Assembly: GCF_963678635.1 (NCBI RefSeq) | Contig: NC_087070.1 | Location: 16,063,840 to 16,127,839, forward strand | Source: Symsagittifera roscoffensis | Lineage: Eukaryota; Xenacoelomorpha; Acoela; Convolutidae | DNA length: 64,000 bases | Direction of reading: 5' to 3' | Shown here: positions 9,901-17,478 of the stretch, in pieces | Layout of the letters: every line of letters starts with the position of its first letter | How positions within the stretch are numbered: position 1 is the first letter of the stretch | Translations under genes and position numbers: made by a program | Notes under the pieces: model-generated | Told to the model about the DNA's origin: nothing | What the model saw: the letters and a program-made list of their open reading frames with translations, nothing else | Databases searched by the model: none

Positions 9901-12199
9901 CTAAATCGGGTTCTCGAATTGAGGAAGGATGGGATGCTCTCTTTTTTATTGCTATTTTCCTTAATTGTGGTGTTAAGGTCATCATTAAGATTTCTGTCAT
10001 CTTTGTGTTTTTATAGTCATGTGTATTTAATGAATATGCTTTTCGAACTAGTGTTTCGATTCGTACTGCTATTTGCTTGATGGTTTCGTTTGGTAATCTG
10101 CGAATTTCATTACATAAAACTCTTTGTTGTTGTTTGTTTCTTTCGGAGTCAAACATTTTTGAGAATTCCTGTGTAAACCTTTTCCAGTTTGATTTTATTT
10201 CTAGAGGTAGTACTGAAAACCATTTTTGGGCTGCGCCATCTAAGGTTGTTTGTATTAACGCTGTGCGTCGATGTATCCAGTTTTGATGTAGTGGCGTATT
10301 AATTGGTTCAGGTCCAATATTTAAAATCAGGTTTGCTGTTACTGCATTTAAATAATCTTCTACAGAGTATTCAGGGTCTGTTCCCGTGAAAACCATTAAA
10401 GGTTTGTTTGATGTTATTGATGATCCACCCATAAGGTATGGATTCATTGTCATTTGTAATGATTCTGCTGCATTTGGCATTTGAGAAAAATTCGAAAGTT
10501 GGTTTCTTGTTATTTCATGTTGTTGGAGATAATATGGGAGTGGTATTTCATTTTGCATTTGTGATGCTTGATACGAGTGTGCAGTCATTGGATTTTGTTG
10601 TTGAATTGGTTGAAAAGATTGTGTATTAATTAGATTTTGTTGTTGAATTGGTTGTTGATGTTGTGCATCTATTGGTTGTGGAGAAAAATTTCTATGATTT
10701 GTACGTGTTCTCTGTATTCCTTGTCTACGATATTCTTGAGTATTTGGTGCAAATATATCTGGTTGTAAGAAATCATCATCTGAGGATAAATAATCCATTT
10801 GATAAGATGTCTGTTTTTTATTTTTATTTTGTTGAAAAAATGGGTAATTTTCACTGTGATCCTGTGGAGGATTTGTTTGGAAATTTATTGAATTAGGTTG
10901 GGTCATTGGGTTATCCCAATTTCGAGATCTTGTATATTGGTTAAAATTTCTTTGTGGTTGGTTATATGTTTTTGATGGATGTGTATAATTATAATTATGG
11001 TCTGTAAAGTTGTTTCTAGTGAATGTTTTGCGTGTTTTTGATGGTATTGTCATGGGTCTGTATGTTTGGTAATCCATATGTGAATATTTAGGGGCAACCG
11101 AAGGTTTAACGGTTGATTGTAAGGTTACCTGTGTTTGTGAAGGATTTGTATTTCTTGGTGTTGTTAAATTTGGGCGTATTGGTGAAATACTTTGTTGTGT
11201 AGTTGTTGTGTGTACAATTTCTTCATTTTTGAAGTGTGATGGTGTCTGGATATCTTGTTGAGTAAGATTCCTAGTTCCATTGAGGTTTTCATTGTGTATA
11301 ACTGTAGAGTTTAAACTATTATTTTGTGTATCGGGCAAAAATGTATTATAGTTTAATGGTGTTGCATCAATGGTTAATGGTATTACTTTTACATAATCTC
11401 TTATGTAAGATATCGTACTTATTGCTTGACTTGAGATTGATTGTGGGAAGCTTATAAATGCGGGATGAGACCATTCGGGGTCCCAAACATAATCTGATTG
11501 TTCTGTGATAGCGGTATCATCGTTCGAGTTTTGGGGTCTAAAATTTTTTCTTGCTTGTGCAATTAAATCAATATTGTGTGTGAAATAATCTATTATGAAC
11601 CATGCCAAAATTTTTTGTAGATCGTGTTTTGTATGTTGTGAAACGTCGTCTTTCGTGAAATTTTCTTTAATGATGTTTAAATAACTAGAGAGTAGTGTGA
11701 TTTCATGTCGTACTTTCAAATGTTTAGATGTTTCTGTCGGTGAGACATTTGTTATTGGGATTTCGTTTTCTAATATCGAAATATAACTATATATTATTGC
11801 GAAAACTTCATTGGTGAATATGGAGTTTGCTCTTTGTGAGTTATGATATTGGATGCTTTTTATATATTCTGAAAAAACTTTTGAAAATTCTAAATCAAGG
11901 TCGTCTGTTTGAATTGTATTTTTTCTATTATTATGGTTTGGTGAGGTGAATTCTATGGAGTAGATTCCATACTGTTGTGTTATGTTGCATATATCTTTTA
12001 AGTAGTGGTCTATGATTTGTCTTTTGATTTTTACATCTGGGAACTCTGTTTTACATGGACTGATTCCGGGTTCAAATAAATTTAATAGTAAATTTTTGCA
12101 AAATATATGCTGTCCTCTATCAGTGGTTGCATCTACTATAAAAGGAAAGATTTCATCATCATCTGGACTTTCTTCACCTGGGGTGTGCGTTGAGCTCAT
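3977..12199 (-). CDS. gag-pol: Gag-Pol polyprotein, single 2740-residue frame
   Basis: It encodes capsid and all replication enzymes in one uninterrupted frame. In order: a large N-terminal region with Q-rich stretches; a capsid-like segment near residues 600-780; a CCHC zinc knuckle (CNYCRRYGHSISEC, about 842-855); an N/R/S/Y-rich segment (about 900-1066); an aspartic protease with DSGA at about 1229; reverse transcriptase with YLDD at 1737-1740; RNase H with an Asp in DASNFG near 1886; integrase with an HHCC zinc site and catalytic D2321, D2381 and E2417, spacing D-x59-D-x35-E; a GPY/F module near 2594 (GPYQI); and a basic tail. All catalytic residues are present. Gag alone is over 1100 residues, far longer than usual. 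There is no gag/pol frameshift or stop, so the Gag:Pol ratio must be set otherwise. The frame is +1 relative to the upstream ORF, which it overlaps by 26 nt. Confidence 0.95.
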   Translation of the reverse strand: MSSTHTPGEESPDDDEIFPFIVDATTDRGQHIFCKNLLLNLFEPGISPCKTEFPDVKIKRQIIDHYLKDICNITQQYGIYSIEFTSPNHNNRKNTIQTDDLDLEFSKVFSEYIKSIQYHNSQRANSIFTNEVFAIIYSYISILENEIPITNVSPTETSKHLKVRHEITLLSSYLNIIKENFTKDDVSQHTKHDLQKILAWFIIDYFTHNIDLIAQARKNFRPQNSNDDTAITEQSDYVWDPEWSHPAFISFPQSISSQAISTISYIRDYVKVIPLTIDATPLNYNTFLPDTQNNSLNSTVIHNENLNGTRNLTQQDIQTPSHFKNEEIVHTTTTQQSISPIRPNLTTPRNTNPSQTQVTLQSTVKPSVAPKYSHMDYQTYRPMTIPSKTRKTFTRNNFTDHNYNYTHPSKTYNQPQRNFNQYTRSRNWDNPMTQPNSINFQTNPPQDHSENYPFFQQNKNKKQTSYQMDYLSSDDDFLQPDIFAPNTQEYRRQGIQRTRTNHRNFSPQPIDAQHQQPIQQQNLINTQSFQPIQQQNPMTAHSYQASQMQNEIPLPYYLQQHEITRNQLSNFSQMPNAAESLQMTMNPYLMGGSSITSNKPLMVFTGTDPEYSVEDYLNAVTANLILNIGPEPINTPLHQNWIHRRTALIQTTLDGAAQKWFSVLPLEIKSNWKRFTQEFSKMFDSERNKQQQRVLCNEIRRLPNETIKQIAVRIETLVRKAYSLNTHDYKNTKMTEILMMTLTPQLRKIAIKKRASHPSSIREPDLDFRKLVDKLEQAEITMKLEETENLKLQYVNRIETTPTNINNIQESETDLVEKITEILNIYEKNPNFKGKPSFKKWCNYCRRYGHSISECRQKQQDNQNKPQKYKEPNKSFYQYMKKDQNLPNKTVHSNNSSGKPLPNNTNYTRNQSPYNSSYRGRSPERRNTYNSSQNHYNRPNSRNNYSRSNSNTQRFVSRSNSQSRNNYYPNNQSRNSSYNRNRNYSYNRNRSYSNNRNQNYPNSQSRNNSYNRSNYNRPNNNYQNRSRNNSQNRHSSYNNRYRNYSQSPHRNNNNYNNSNNRHRSSTPKHQRQINQVQSNPETTSEPPGIDDTVTDTLQLNQINCTSSDSESDTENTLSINMIKVKNDYESVIYEQPFSSHIYENQSEFLQNYYTIPINSTPTTQETNEINTTDQTNKNTKTKCLNTNHIYQNIQKEQPKEKIWTIPFLLESPRNKEFQPPDLEIDFLIDSGAESNIINIPTWNEIKTLHPKLTPIETSSKLATAQGSTLINYGKIQLFLLPTRTMEQSKILNKPFKQIFHITDIKYNIIGIPFISKYIPTINILNSKILIKDKYTKTKETSLTFFQRLNKQPPFFSKFYPIFNQQRKHLKPLSGNIYNFSIKQVHQYDKEQNKQKFYMSEFEFKPIHKFFKITISSIKYLKNSNSDIISLHVYNNTPYQVTLPLGLLGYCETNATISPIHEKAYRVNNILQLLDICQSTILNEELSINNIISNENRNTDYFTKTPYFKPTFNISNYTEDQQKFLTMFNFQHSQITQDEFEKLAKQLIKYSSVYATSKFDVGKISSSLHLPLKPDAVFKKQRASKVPIHLHDKVNRLLDILEQYNIISPVNKEEQPKGNTFINPVIILAKGESLKIVLDARYLNSLIDESKCNWPIEPIQVILTKINGKYFTTADMNSAYNQMPLDEQSRRLTQFVIGNQQYEFNRLFYGISIGPAAFSAFMSKIFRPLILKKNAITYLDDVFMQSQTKDEMFNVLEKYHQILQNENLKAAPDKSHFFLTRVKFLGHNIERKTITPLKSRIDAIQKLQPPTNKKKIQEFLGMLNFLSKYVYKMQLYLRPFYNILRQQNNFEWNTEHQTRFEEVKKLLTEQISNTIPDSNQPFYAMCDASNFGIGAALLQSHNGTNKMNLISANSRLFTQAELRLSTLMRECTAIIYTLTEYEFLILGSKHPTVLFTDHKPIIFLFTQKSNPNHRVYRFQLILMKFPNLHIVWTAGKNLALPDTLSRNTPPELLTRKTTVEIPKNIKFYLAENETSPRLECKYAVKTDIEQSQINSLQHFPLYLDCQNNHYEVDLLGTSTFKPIPYSQWIKNNTQQKRTKQHLPKKDHFPLIEKEDLTDKINLSGPQTNDSKYTINQVFDLHDPLDTIPLSKLEIENIFLPPTEIITISTLKQYQNLDPVIRQLKSWHKYKTKPIKADSTILGNKTLLRYFRKFNNTTINENTDLLEYNLNESTVPCLPLSMILIAFNISHTQNIKGHSGSEKTYSNFIQNFYFPNAPIWIKVLCNDCIVCQLNKPYPNQKQIAQKQDFKGQSLYFNHRISFDTKGPISPSSEGNSYIMVIVDAFTHYVALNPVPHCNAYYAYTTLYEHWIAKFGLPEILVTDNGTEFINNEIITLCHLYNIKHKPRTSHAPWTNGLVEGMNRSLQEYLRCIINGNDTKYTEWSADVKLFPLAYNSQITTTLGMSPYEMVFNQKPRKPIMFTANSHKNAQGYCQPNKDSICYNLPLHTHDEDHFHHPQILKLASGTHTEWILNRDKKHNEIYQKITKKLLQRQNINEQINSRFTPASELKIGTFVLIPNFNTQKGISKKLQPLRKGPYQIIAKPTDVTYKITDSNKKEIVQHRNNLLPYYPKEYALRELTQLYSFTGLKIIQNESHLKNTEQNDNPTENQNTKPTATKNNTPNHKESPKQRKNRKMTEQIIPQEQIDKSENRKTTRLRNQPRKNYKIFIPQSKILKKVEFQK

Positions 12200-12641
12200 T
12201 TTTTCGTTCGATGACTGTTAATATGTAATTATCAATGTGTCTAATTGGTTGATTCCAATTGTATAAATGTACTGGTTTGTGTTTATACTGCTTTTTTATT
12301 CTTCTTTTTCCTCTTTTTGATGAATTTGAAGTTGTTTCTGAGTCAGAGAAGTATAATTGATCGTGAATTGGGCAATTTTTATCTATTGATTCTTTTAGTT
12401 TATAAAGTTCGTCTAAACTGTTGGTTTCTGATTCTGAAAATGCGTTTCGATTTTTTGAAAATCTTTTTCGCGTTATTTGTCTTTGTTTCGTTATTATTTT
12501 TCTTTTTAGCGTTTGTCGTTTTGTTCGAATGTATCCAACTGTTTGTGTATGAGGTGTGATTACAAGGTCGTATTTTTTGTTATCTATTTCACAATTGTGT
12601 AAAACGATTGTCTGTTTATTTCCTAGGTTTTTAAATGACAT
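12174..12641 (-). CDS. Basic 155-residue ORF upstream of gag-pol
   Basis: An ATG-started frame of 155 codons immediately 5' of gag-pol, overlapping its start by 26 nt. It contains a strongly basic stretch (about residues 40-66, many K and R), two acidic serine-rich patches (SESETNSLDEL and YFSDSETTSNSS), and a second basic run (KRGKRRIKKQYKHK). These suggest a nuclear or nucleic-acid-binding protein, but no domain is recognised. Its position and overlap suggest leaky scanning or reinitiation to reach gag-pol. Ty3/gypsy elements do not normally have a separate ORF here. It shares the A-rich composition of the element. Confidence 0.6.
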   Translation of the reverse strand: MSFKNLGNKQTIVLHNCEIDNKKYDLVITPHTQTVGYIRTKRQTLKRKIITKQRQITRKRFSKNRNAFSESETNSLDELYKLKESIDKNCPIHDQLYFSDSETTSNSSKRGKRRIKKQYKHKPVHLYNWNQPIRHIDNYILTVIERKNELNAHPR

Positions 12642-13158
12642 AAGGTTTAGAATGACGGATGCAAAGGGTTGTTAAATGGTTTCTATTTTCTTAAACTGTT
12701 AGTTCTTACGATTTTTTGGTTAGCTTAACCTGGGTCTGTTTGTTCAGGGTTGGAGAGAAAAGTATATCGATTCCGAAGAATGATTTTTTACTTTCTCGTG
12801 GCTAGTATAAGTTAAGGTGTTAACTTACTTAATCTTACTTAGGGGTAGTGATTGTGTTCAAGGGTTGGAGAATAGTAAATCGATCCACAAGGTTCAGGTA
12901 TAATTAGAACGCGAGTAGTTCGTTAGATACTATTTTAAACTTACTAAGTCTAAGATTTATCCTGGGTCTGGTAAGAGGGGGGGTCAAGTGAAGGATGAAT
13001 AACCGAAGTTCTTCACTGTTTATCCTAATTTGAATGATTAGTTTTGTTTAAAAATTTCTATTAGTTTTGGGTCTTTAGAAAGGGTTGGGTAGTGAATCGA
13101 CGTTTGAGGTCGTTAGACACTAATTAAGTGGGTGGGGGAGAACAAAGTTGTTCTGTTT

Positions 13159-13243
13159 GATCCAAGGATAAGCCTTGATGATCAAATTTGAAATTTAATT
13201 AAGTAGAAAATGATTTAAGATCCAAGGATAAGCCTTGATGATC
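13159..13243. repeat. Two copies of a 25-bp leader repeat, 60 bp apart
   Basis: The sequence gatccaaggataagccttgatgatc occurs at 13159-13183 and again at 13219-13243 with no mismatch. Each copy contains a small AAGG/CCTT stem. The period is exactly 60 bp. Confidence 0.9.
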
Positions 13244-13573
13244 TGGTTTAAAATTAAGTGAATTTAAGTTTTAATAAAATTTTAAATGTGTGTAAAGGAA
13301 AAATTTAGTGTTTTGATGATATTAGTGGGTTTATGATTGCTGTTATGTTTTAGGTGATGGAGCTGGAACAACAGGATGATTTATGATTACTAACCATTTA
13401 TTGTCATGCTACTAATTTTTATTTTTTATTTTTCAATAAATATTTTTCAAACATGTTTTGTATATTACTGCAGAATTTTAGGAAAACGATCTTAGATCTT
13501 TTTATCAATCGTTATTGTATATTAATAATTTTGTTTAGCGCCTGAAATGATTTTGAAGATTAACTTCAAGATT

Positions 13574-13807
13574 TTATGTTTGCAAATGAAAATCTAAATT
13601 CATTGCCAGTAGTATTCTAAATATAAAAGTTTGTTCTGGTTTTTGCCTAACTATCATATAGCTATATGGCAAGTTTCTACTTTGTCGTATGTCGTCTCTG
13701 GTTCGAGGTCTTCTTCCAATTCCGGGTAGTTCTGTTATGGTTCGGAATATTGGCTCTGATCTATTGAGTCGTAGAGACATTTCGATTAAATTATTGTCGT
13801 ATAACAT
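13574..13807 (-). CDS. Possible short leader ORF (77 aa)
   Basis: A 77-codon ATG-started frame in the leader or LTR part of the element. It is arginine-rich in the middle (GIGRRPRTRDD) and shows no recognisable domain. It could be an upstream ORF that affects translation of the following ORF, or chance. Confidence 0.2.
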   Translation of the reverse strand: MLYDNNLIEMSLRLNRSEPIFRTITELPGIGRRPRTRDDIRQSRNLPYSYMIVRQKPEQTFIFRILLAMNLDFHLQT

Positions 13808-13891
13808 TTTGTAAATGTTTTTGTCTAATTTCTAATCTATTTTGGTTAATTCTAAGCTATTAAGGTCTTGTTCGAGACTTATGGTCGCACC

Positions 13892-14315
13892 AGATGAGTT
13901 ATGACCGATTTGGTTAACTCATAGAGTAATTTCGGATAGGGTACACCGTCTGCTCGTCACGCTATCTTATTTTCGGCCGGATAGATTCGTGCAACTTCTT
14001 AGTCTAATACCGATCCTAATCTTACTCTTATACTATCTAGTCTCAGGTTGTTTAACTAGTCTCTGCTAGGCTCAATAGATCTAGGGTATACTGGTTTATT
14101 GCGGTTGCTGAAGTGCTCGGGAGAGTCCAACTAATTTCTAAGTTAAATTCAAATCTCTCTGGTGCTGAAATTACAAGTAACTTCAGCACTTACAAATAAG
14201 TGGGTTGTTAGTTAGATGGATCATGATTGGTTAATATTAAATACTTTACATTGGTAAAATATCTAAATTATCCAATCATAAAATGTAGTTTAGATCAGGT
14301 TCCATAAGTACCTTA
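13892..14315 (-). repeat. Candidate 5' LTR, boundaries uncertain
   Basis: A T-rich segment with no ORF lies between the leader and the MITE fragment at 14318. By position it should contain the 5' LTR. The matching 3' LTR is outside the window, so the ends cannot be set by comparison. A hairpin (gattggttaata ... tccaatc) lies near 14226-14278. Confidence 0.3.
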
Positions 14316-14317
14316 AT

Positions 14318-14490
14318 GTGCTTTTTTGGCATGTTTTTTCAAAATTTTGCCTGCGGCGCAGAAAATTTGGCCGAACCAGGATCTTTATAATACTTTGGAA
14401 GAGCTTTATAGTACTTTGGGAGAGCTCAGAAAGGGGGCGGATTTTTTTGAAAATCCGCCCCCTTCGAGAAAACCCTAGATCTTCCCCTTA
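14318..14490 (-). repeat. hAT-like MITE fragment, reversed, next to the element
   Basis: The segment matches, in reverse orientation, the MITE copies at 21145, 33594 and 34080: a caaaattttgcctgcggc core, a gggagagctcag segment, and an end read on the plus strand as ccctagatcttcccc. Only one end of the MITE is present; the inner part stops where the retroelement starts. Confidence 0.6.
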
Positions 14491-15789
14491 AATGGACCCA
14501 GAATTGCATTATTTTACCAGCAGTTCTAACCAACAAAAGAGACGATTTAATCATCATCGCATTGGGCTAAAAAATGTAAAAACAAACAAGCCTAGTGGAC
14601 TAGGTACAATTGAACTAACAAGTAGACACTGCTGCAATGGCGATTAGCGGCAATTCGGATAATAATTAACTATGGCTTTTAAAGGCGGAACTTAAATTTT
14701 GCCTTCTGATTTTAGGCAATTTATTGTCAGCATTGTTGGCGGTAACGTCATCGATACCTACCGGCAATAAAAATTTTTAGACGGCTTAGCAGGCGATATT
14801 TTGAGCGAAAACTGATATGTGATGGACTGTTATAATTGAGCCATTTACCGATGAGGGTTATTAGTTGTCAAATTTTGAGCGTATGCCATTGCTGAAGTAA
14901 ACCTCTCCAAGTTTTAGAGCCAATGAACCTTTTGAAATGATGATGAATCAAATAAAAATGGAAAAAAAATTGAAACTTTCTTACAAAACGTCAAAGTATA
15001 AAAAAACACATTCGATGAAATACCAAATTTTGTGGACATTTAACCGGAGATAGATTTTTTCATTGTCACTGGAGCTTTATTAAGAAAATCAAATAACTTA
15101 TAAAACGTTTCTCAACCCCAAGTCGAATTTTTTTCACACATGCAGAGCAAAATTGATAAGAGTTGGCAAGGGTAATGGTGTTGGAGTTAATCCCCTATAA
15201 TTTATATTGGGAAAAAGGGATGACCTAAGCACAGCAAATAAAAATTTCTTCAAATCATTATGGTTAGAAACAAGTCAAACATTTGACACCTAAAACACTT
15301 TCGAATGTTTCAATTTGTTTCAAAAAACTCTTATTAGAGCCCTTTCCTATTAAACTAATATCAGGAATGTCGGCGGCATAGGAAGCATCAGATGAAATTT
15401 TGCCTTTTTTGATTTTAACGCAGAGGTTTTCCGAAAACAAGGTTTAACCAAGTTGAAAAGTTTTTGAGTAAAAAAGGGAATCAAAACTATCAATTTTGAT
15501 ACCCATATAAGGTTGGATACATCATACTTGCCCAGTAATTTTTGCTACATGTCGGAAGAATAAATCCGTAACTTCAAATAATGCGAAAGCCCAAAATAAA
15601 ACTAATCACTTTTTGCTCAGTTAAGTAACCAACCTAAATAGTAAAATGACAAAGAACCAGGTTTTGCGTTTTCAGAGACAAAGTTTTCAAGGGCAAATTT
15701 CAACAAAAAAGATGCAGGTACTGACTAACAAGTCTCGTCTGTATCAACAAACATTATGCACGAAGCGTGTTTTCAATTCTTAAGGATAT
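14491..15789 (+). other. Decayed sequence, possible remnant coding DNA
   Basis: No open frame over 60 codons. Read on the plus strand, 14,900-15,700 gives protein-like stretches broken by many stops and frame changes. It may be the upstream part of the non-LTR element that follows, or another old transposon. No domain is recognised. Confidence 0.3.
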
Positions 15790-16500
15790 GTTCAAAGACG
15801 TTTTGAACAAACATTCATCTATAATGAACAAAAACAACTAAATTGAAGGTCATTGAAAAAAAAGCTATCGTATTTACCAAAATATGTACAGCGGATGATT
15901 ATGAAAAACATCGACTTCTCACAATAATTGGAGAAATGATTGACAAATTCAAATAAAATAGTTAATAATGAAGAAAGAGATCACCATATTAAGCTTGTGA
16001 AAAACATTGAGAAGGCTTAAGACAAAACAGTTTTTCAGACAGTGATAAATACAATATCTCCTAACACAATATCCGAGCAGAAACTTTAATCAAGTAGTGC
16101 GACAAGGAACAGCTCTCAGACCTCTAGTTTTTATCCTCTATGTAATTGATTTTCATCCATTTTTAAATGATCAAAATCAAGCTTCTCAGTATGCAGATGA
16201 TACCGTCCCAATATTAGGCCATATATTTTTAAAATCGTTGCACAAACAAACTAAAAAATTGCTAGATGACGTCAATGTTTAGATGAAAAATTAGTCTTGT
16301 TCAGAAATAAAACGAGACAGAATTTTTTCAATGAACAGTGAAAAAAAAATGATACAATTATCAATGAAAGTCACAAAGTCAAACTTCATTTTCATGCAGA
16401 CATTTAGGAGTTTTTGGAACAAAATTTAAGCCGGTACAAATTAATATTGTTTATTGAAATTTCACCAAGGTTCTTGGATTATACCTTGTAAGGAAATAAG
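15790..16500 (+). pseudogene. Non-LTR (LINE) reverse transcriptase fragment
   Basis: The core is 16097-16282, where one frame carries RQGTALRPLVFILYVIDF followed by QYADDT. This is the conserved core of a non-LTR reverse transcriptase, including the catalytic ADD motif. Downstream, broken frames continue the family pattern to about 16,480 (a segment like the one after the catalytic core, ending near a conserved W-K helix). Upstream sequence from 15,790 is probably related but riddled with stops. Multiple stops and frameshifts make it a dead fragment. The clade (RTE, CR1 or Jockey-like) cannot be set from this piece. Confidence 0.75.
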
Positions 16501-17478
16501 TACACTTATTTGTTTGGGTTAGTTTAATCAATTTTTTAGTATCATCCCAAGTATCAGATAGCCCACTTTTTTTCAACAAAAAACAGCAAATTTGCCAACT
16601 AAACAGATTAAATGAGCAAATAAACTGGGGGATTTAAGTCCATATTTTAGTTTAAAAACTTTATAAAGCATTTGATTTACTAATAAACAGCAAAATACTT
16701 CCTGGAGAACTATTCTTGGCGAAAATGAGTTTTCGTAAATCTTTCGGCTGCTTAAAGAAAAAAAGTACGAATTTTTTTTTTGTCTACGCAACTCTTAGGC
16801 TTCATTGAAAGTGAAAGTGAGTTACAAGAGAATGACTTTTAAAAAATGGAATTGGCAACCTAGGGAAACCAAAAAATGAAAACTCGTCACATGTCGTGGC
16901 ATCTCGGAAAAAGTTCGAAGAAAAAATTAAGACATACCTTCTAGAGAGAAGCGAATGAGTACTAATTGACAGATGATGAACTTTAATAATGTTTTTTTTC
17001 TTAAAAATCTTAATAATAAACAATTCGTTCCAGTTTATTTTAAATAGTTGATTGTTTGTAGAAGTAACCTTTCCTAGACATGATTTTTAAACCAAGAAGT
17101 AATGTGAAACTAACATGTTCTGCCGGAAAAAAGGTTGCTTACTGGCTCAATTAACAAATTTTTCAATTTCGTGCCAAACTAAGAACCGTTTTCTGACTTG
17201 ATGAAAAATATTAAGAATTTATCGCGAATGAGGAACACGAGATGCCGTTCTAAATCCTACTTGTTATTACCAACAGCAAAATAGTTGAGCAAAAAATGAG
17301 ACGATGAAAGTAAATAGACGCAATAGAAAAAAGACCCACAAACTTTGAGATTTTTTCAGCAATAGTTTCAACCCGTGTAGCAGCTTAAACCATCACTAAG
17401 CCATGTGAAGGATTTTTCTAAAAAAAACAATTGAGCAGCAAAAAATCGTGTTATATATTTTTCAACGTCCTAACAAGC
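16501..17478. other. No gene seen
   Basis: AT-rich sequence with only short chance frames. No repeat or RNA gene recognised. Confidence 0.5.

Larger units (their letters stand above)
12642..13890 (-). other. Element leader region with degenerate repeats
   Basis: About 1.25 kb of mostly noncoding sequence upstream of the first ORF. It contains a 25-bp direct repeat (13159 and 13219) and three degenerate copies of a motif around gggttggagaa...atcgat (near 12750, 12862 and 13083 on the plus strand). Retroviral leaders carry packaging and dimerisation signals, which would be a reasonable role. No primer-binding site was identified with confidence; plus-strand ggtcgcacca followed by ga and tg near 13890 is the only candidate and matches no tRNA end that I can name. 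Confidence 0.4.
1..14315 (-). mobile_element. Large retrovirus-like Ty3/gypsy element, left-truncated by the window
   Basis: On the minus strand the element reads: leader, basic ORF, gag-pol, spacer, small membrane ORFs, Q/P/S/T-rich ORF, envelope-like ORF. The domain order protease, reverse transcriptase, RNase H, integrase with a GPY/F module is that of Ty3/gypsy elements and retroviruses. The 3' part and 3' LTR lie left of the window. The right edge is placed near 14.3 kb, where the T/G-rich plus-strand composition ends and a MITE fragment begins; no clean LTR end or target duplication could be read. All the ORFs are unbroken. The small extra ORFs are not usual for Ty3/gypsy elements and recall complex retroviruses. 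Confidence 0.9.

Noticed and set aside
13697-13890. tRNA-like words (ggttcgaggtc, gttcgagac, ggtcgcacca) as primer-binding site
   Set aside because: No match of 12 or more bases to a known tRNA 3' end could be established by reading; kept only as a weak candidate.
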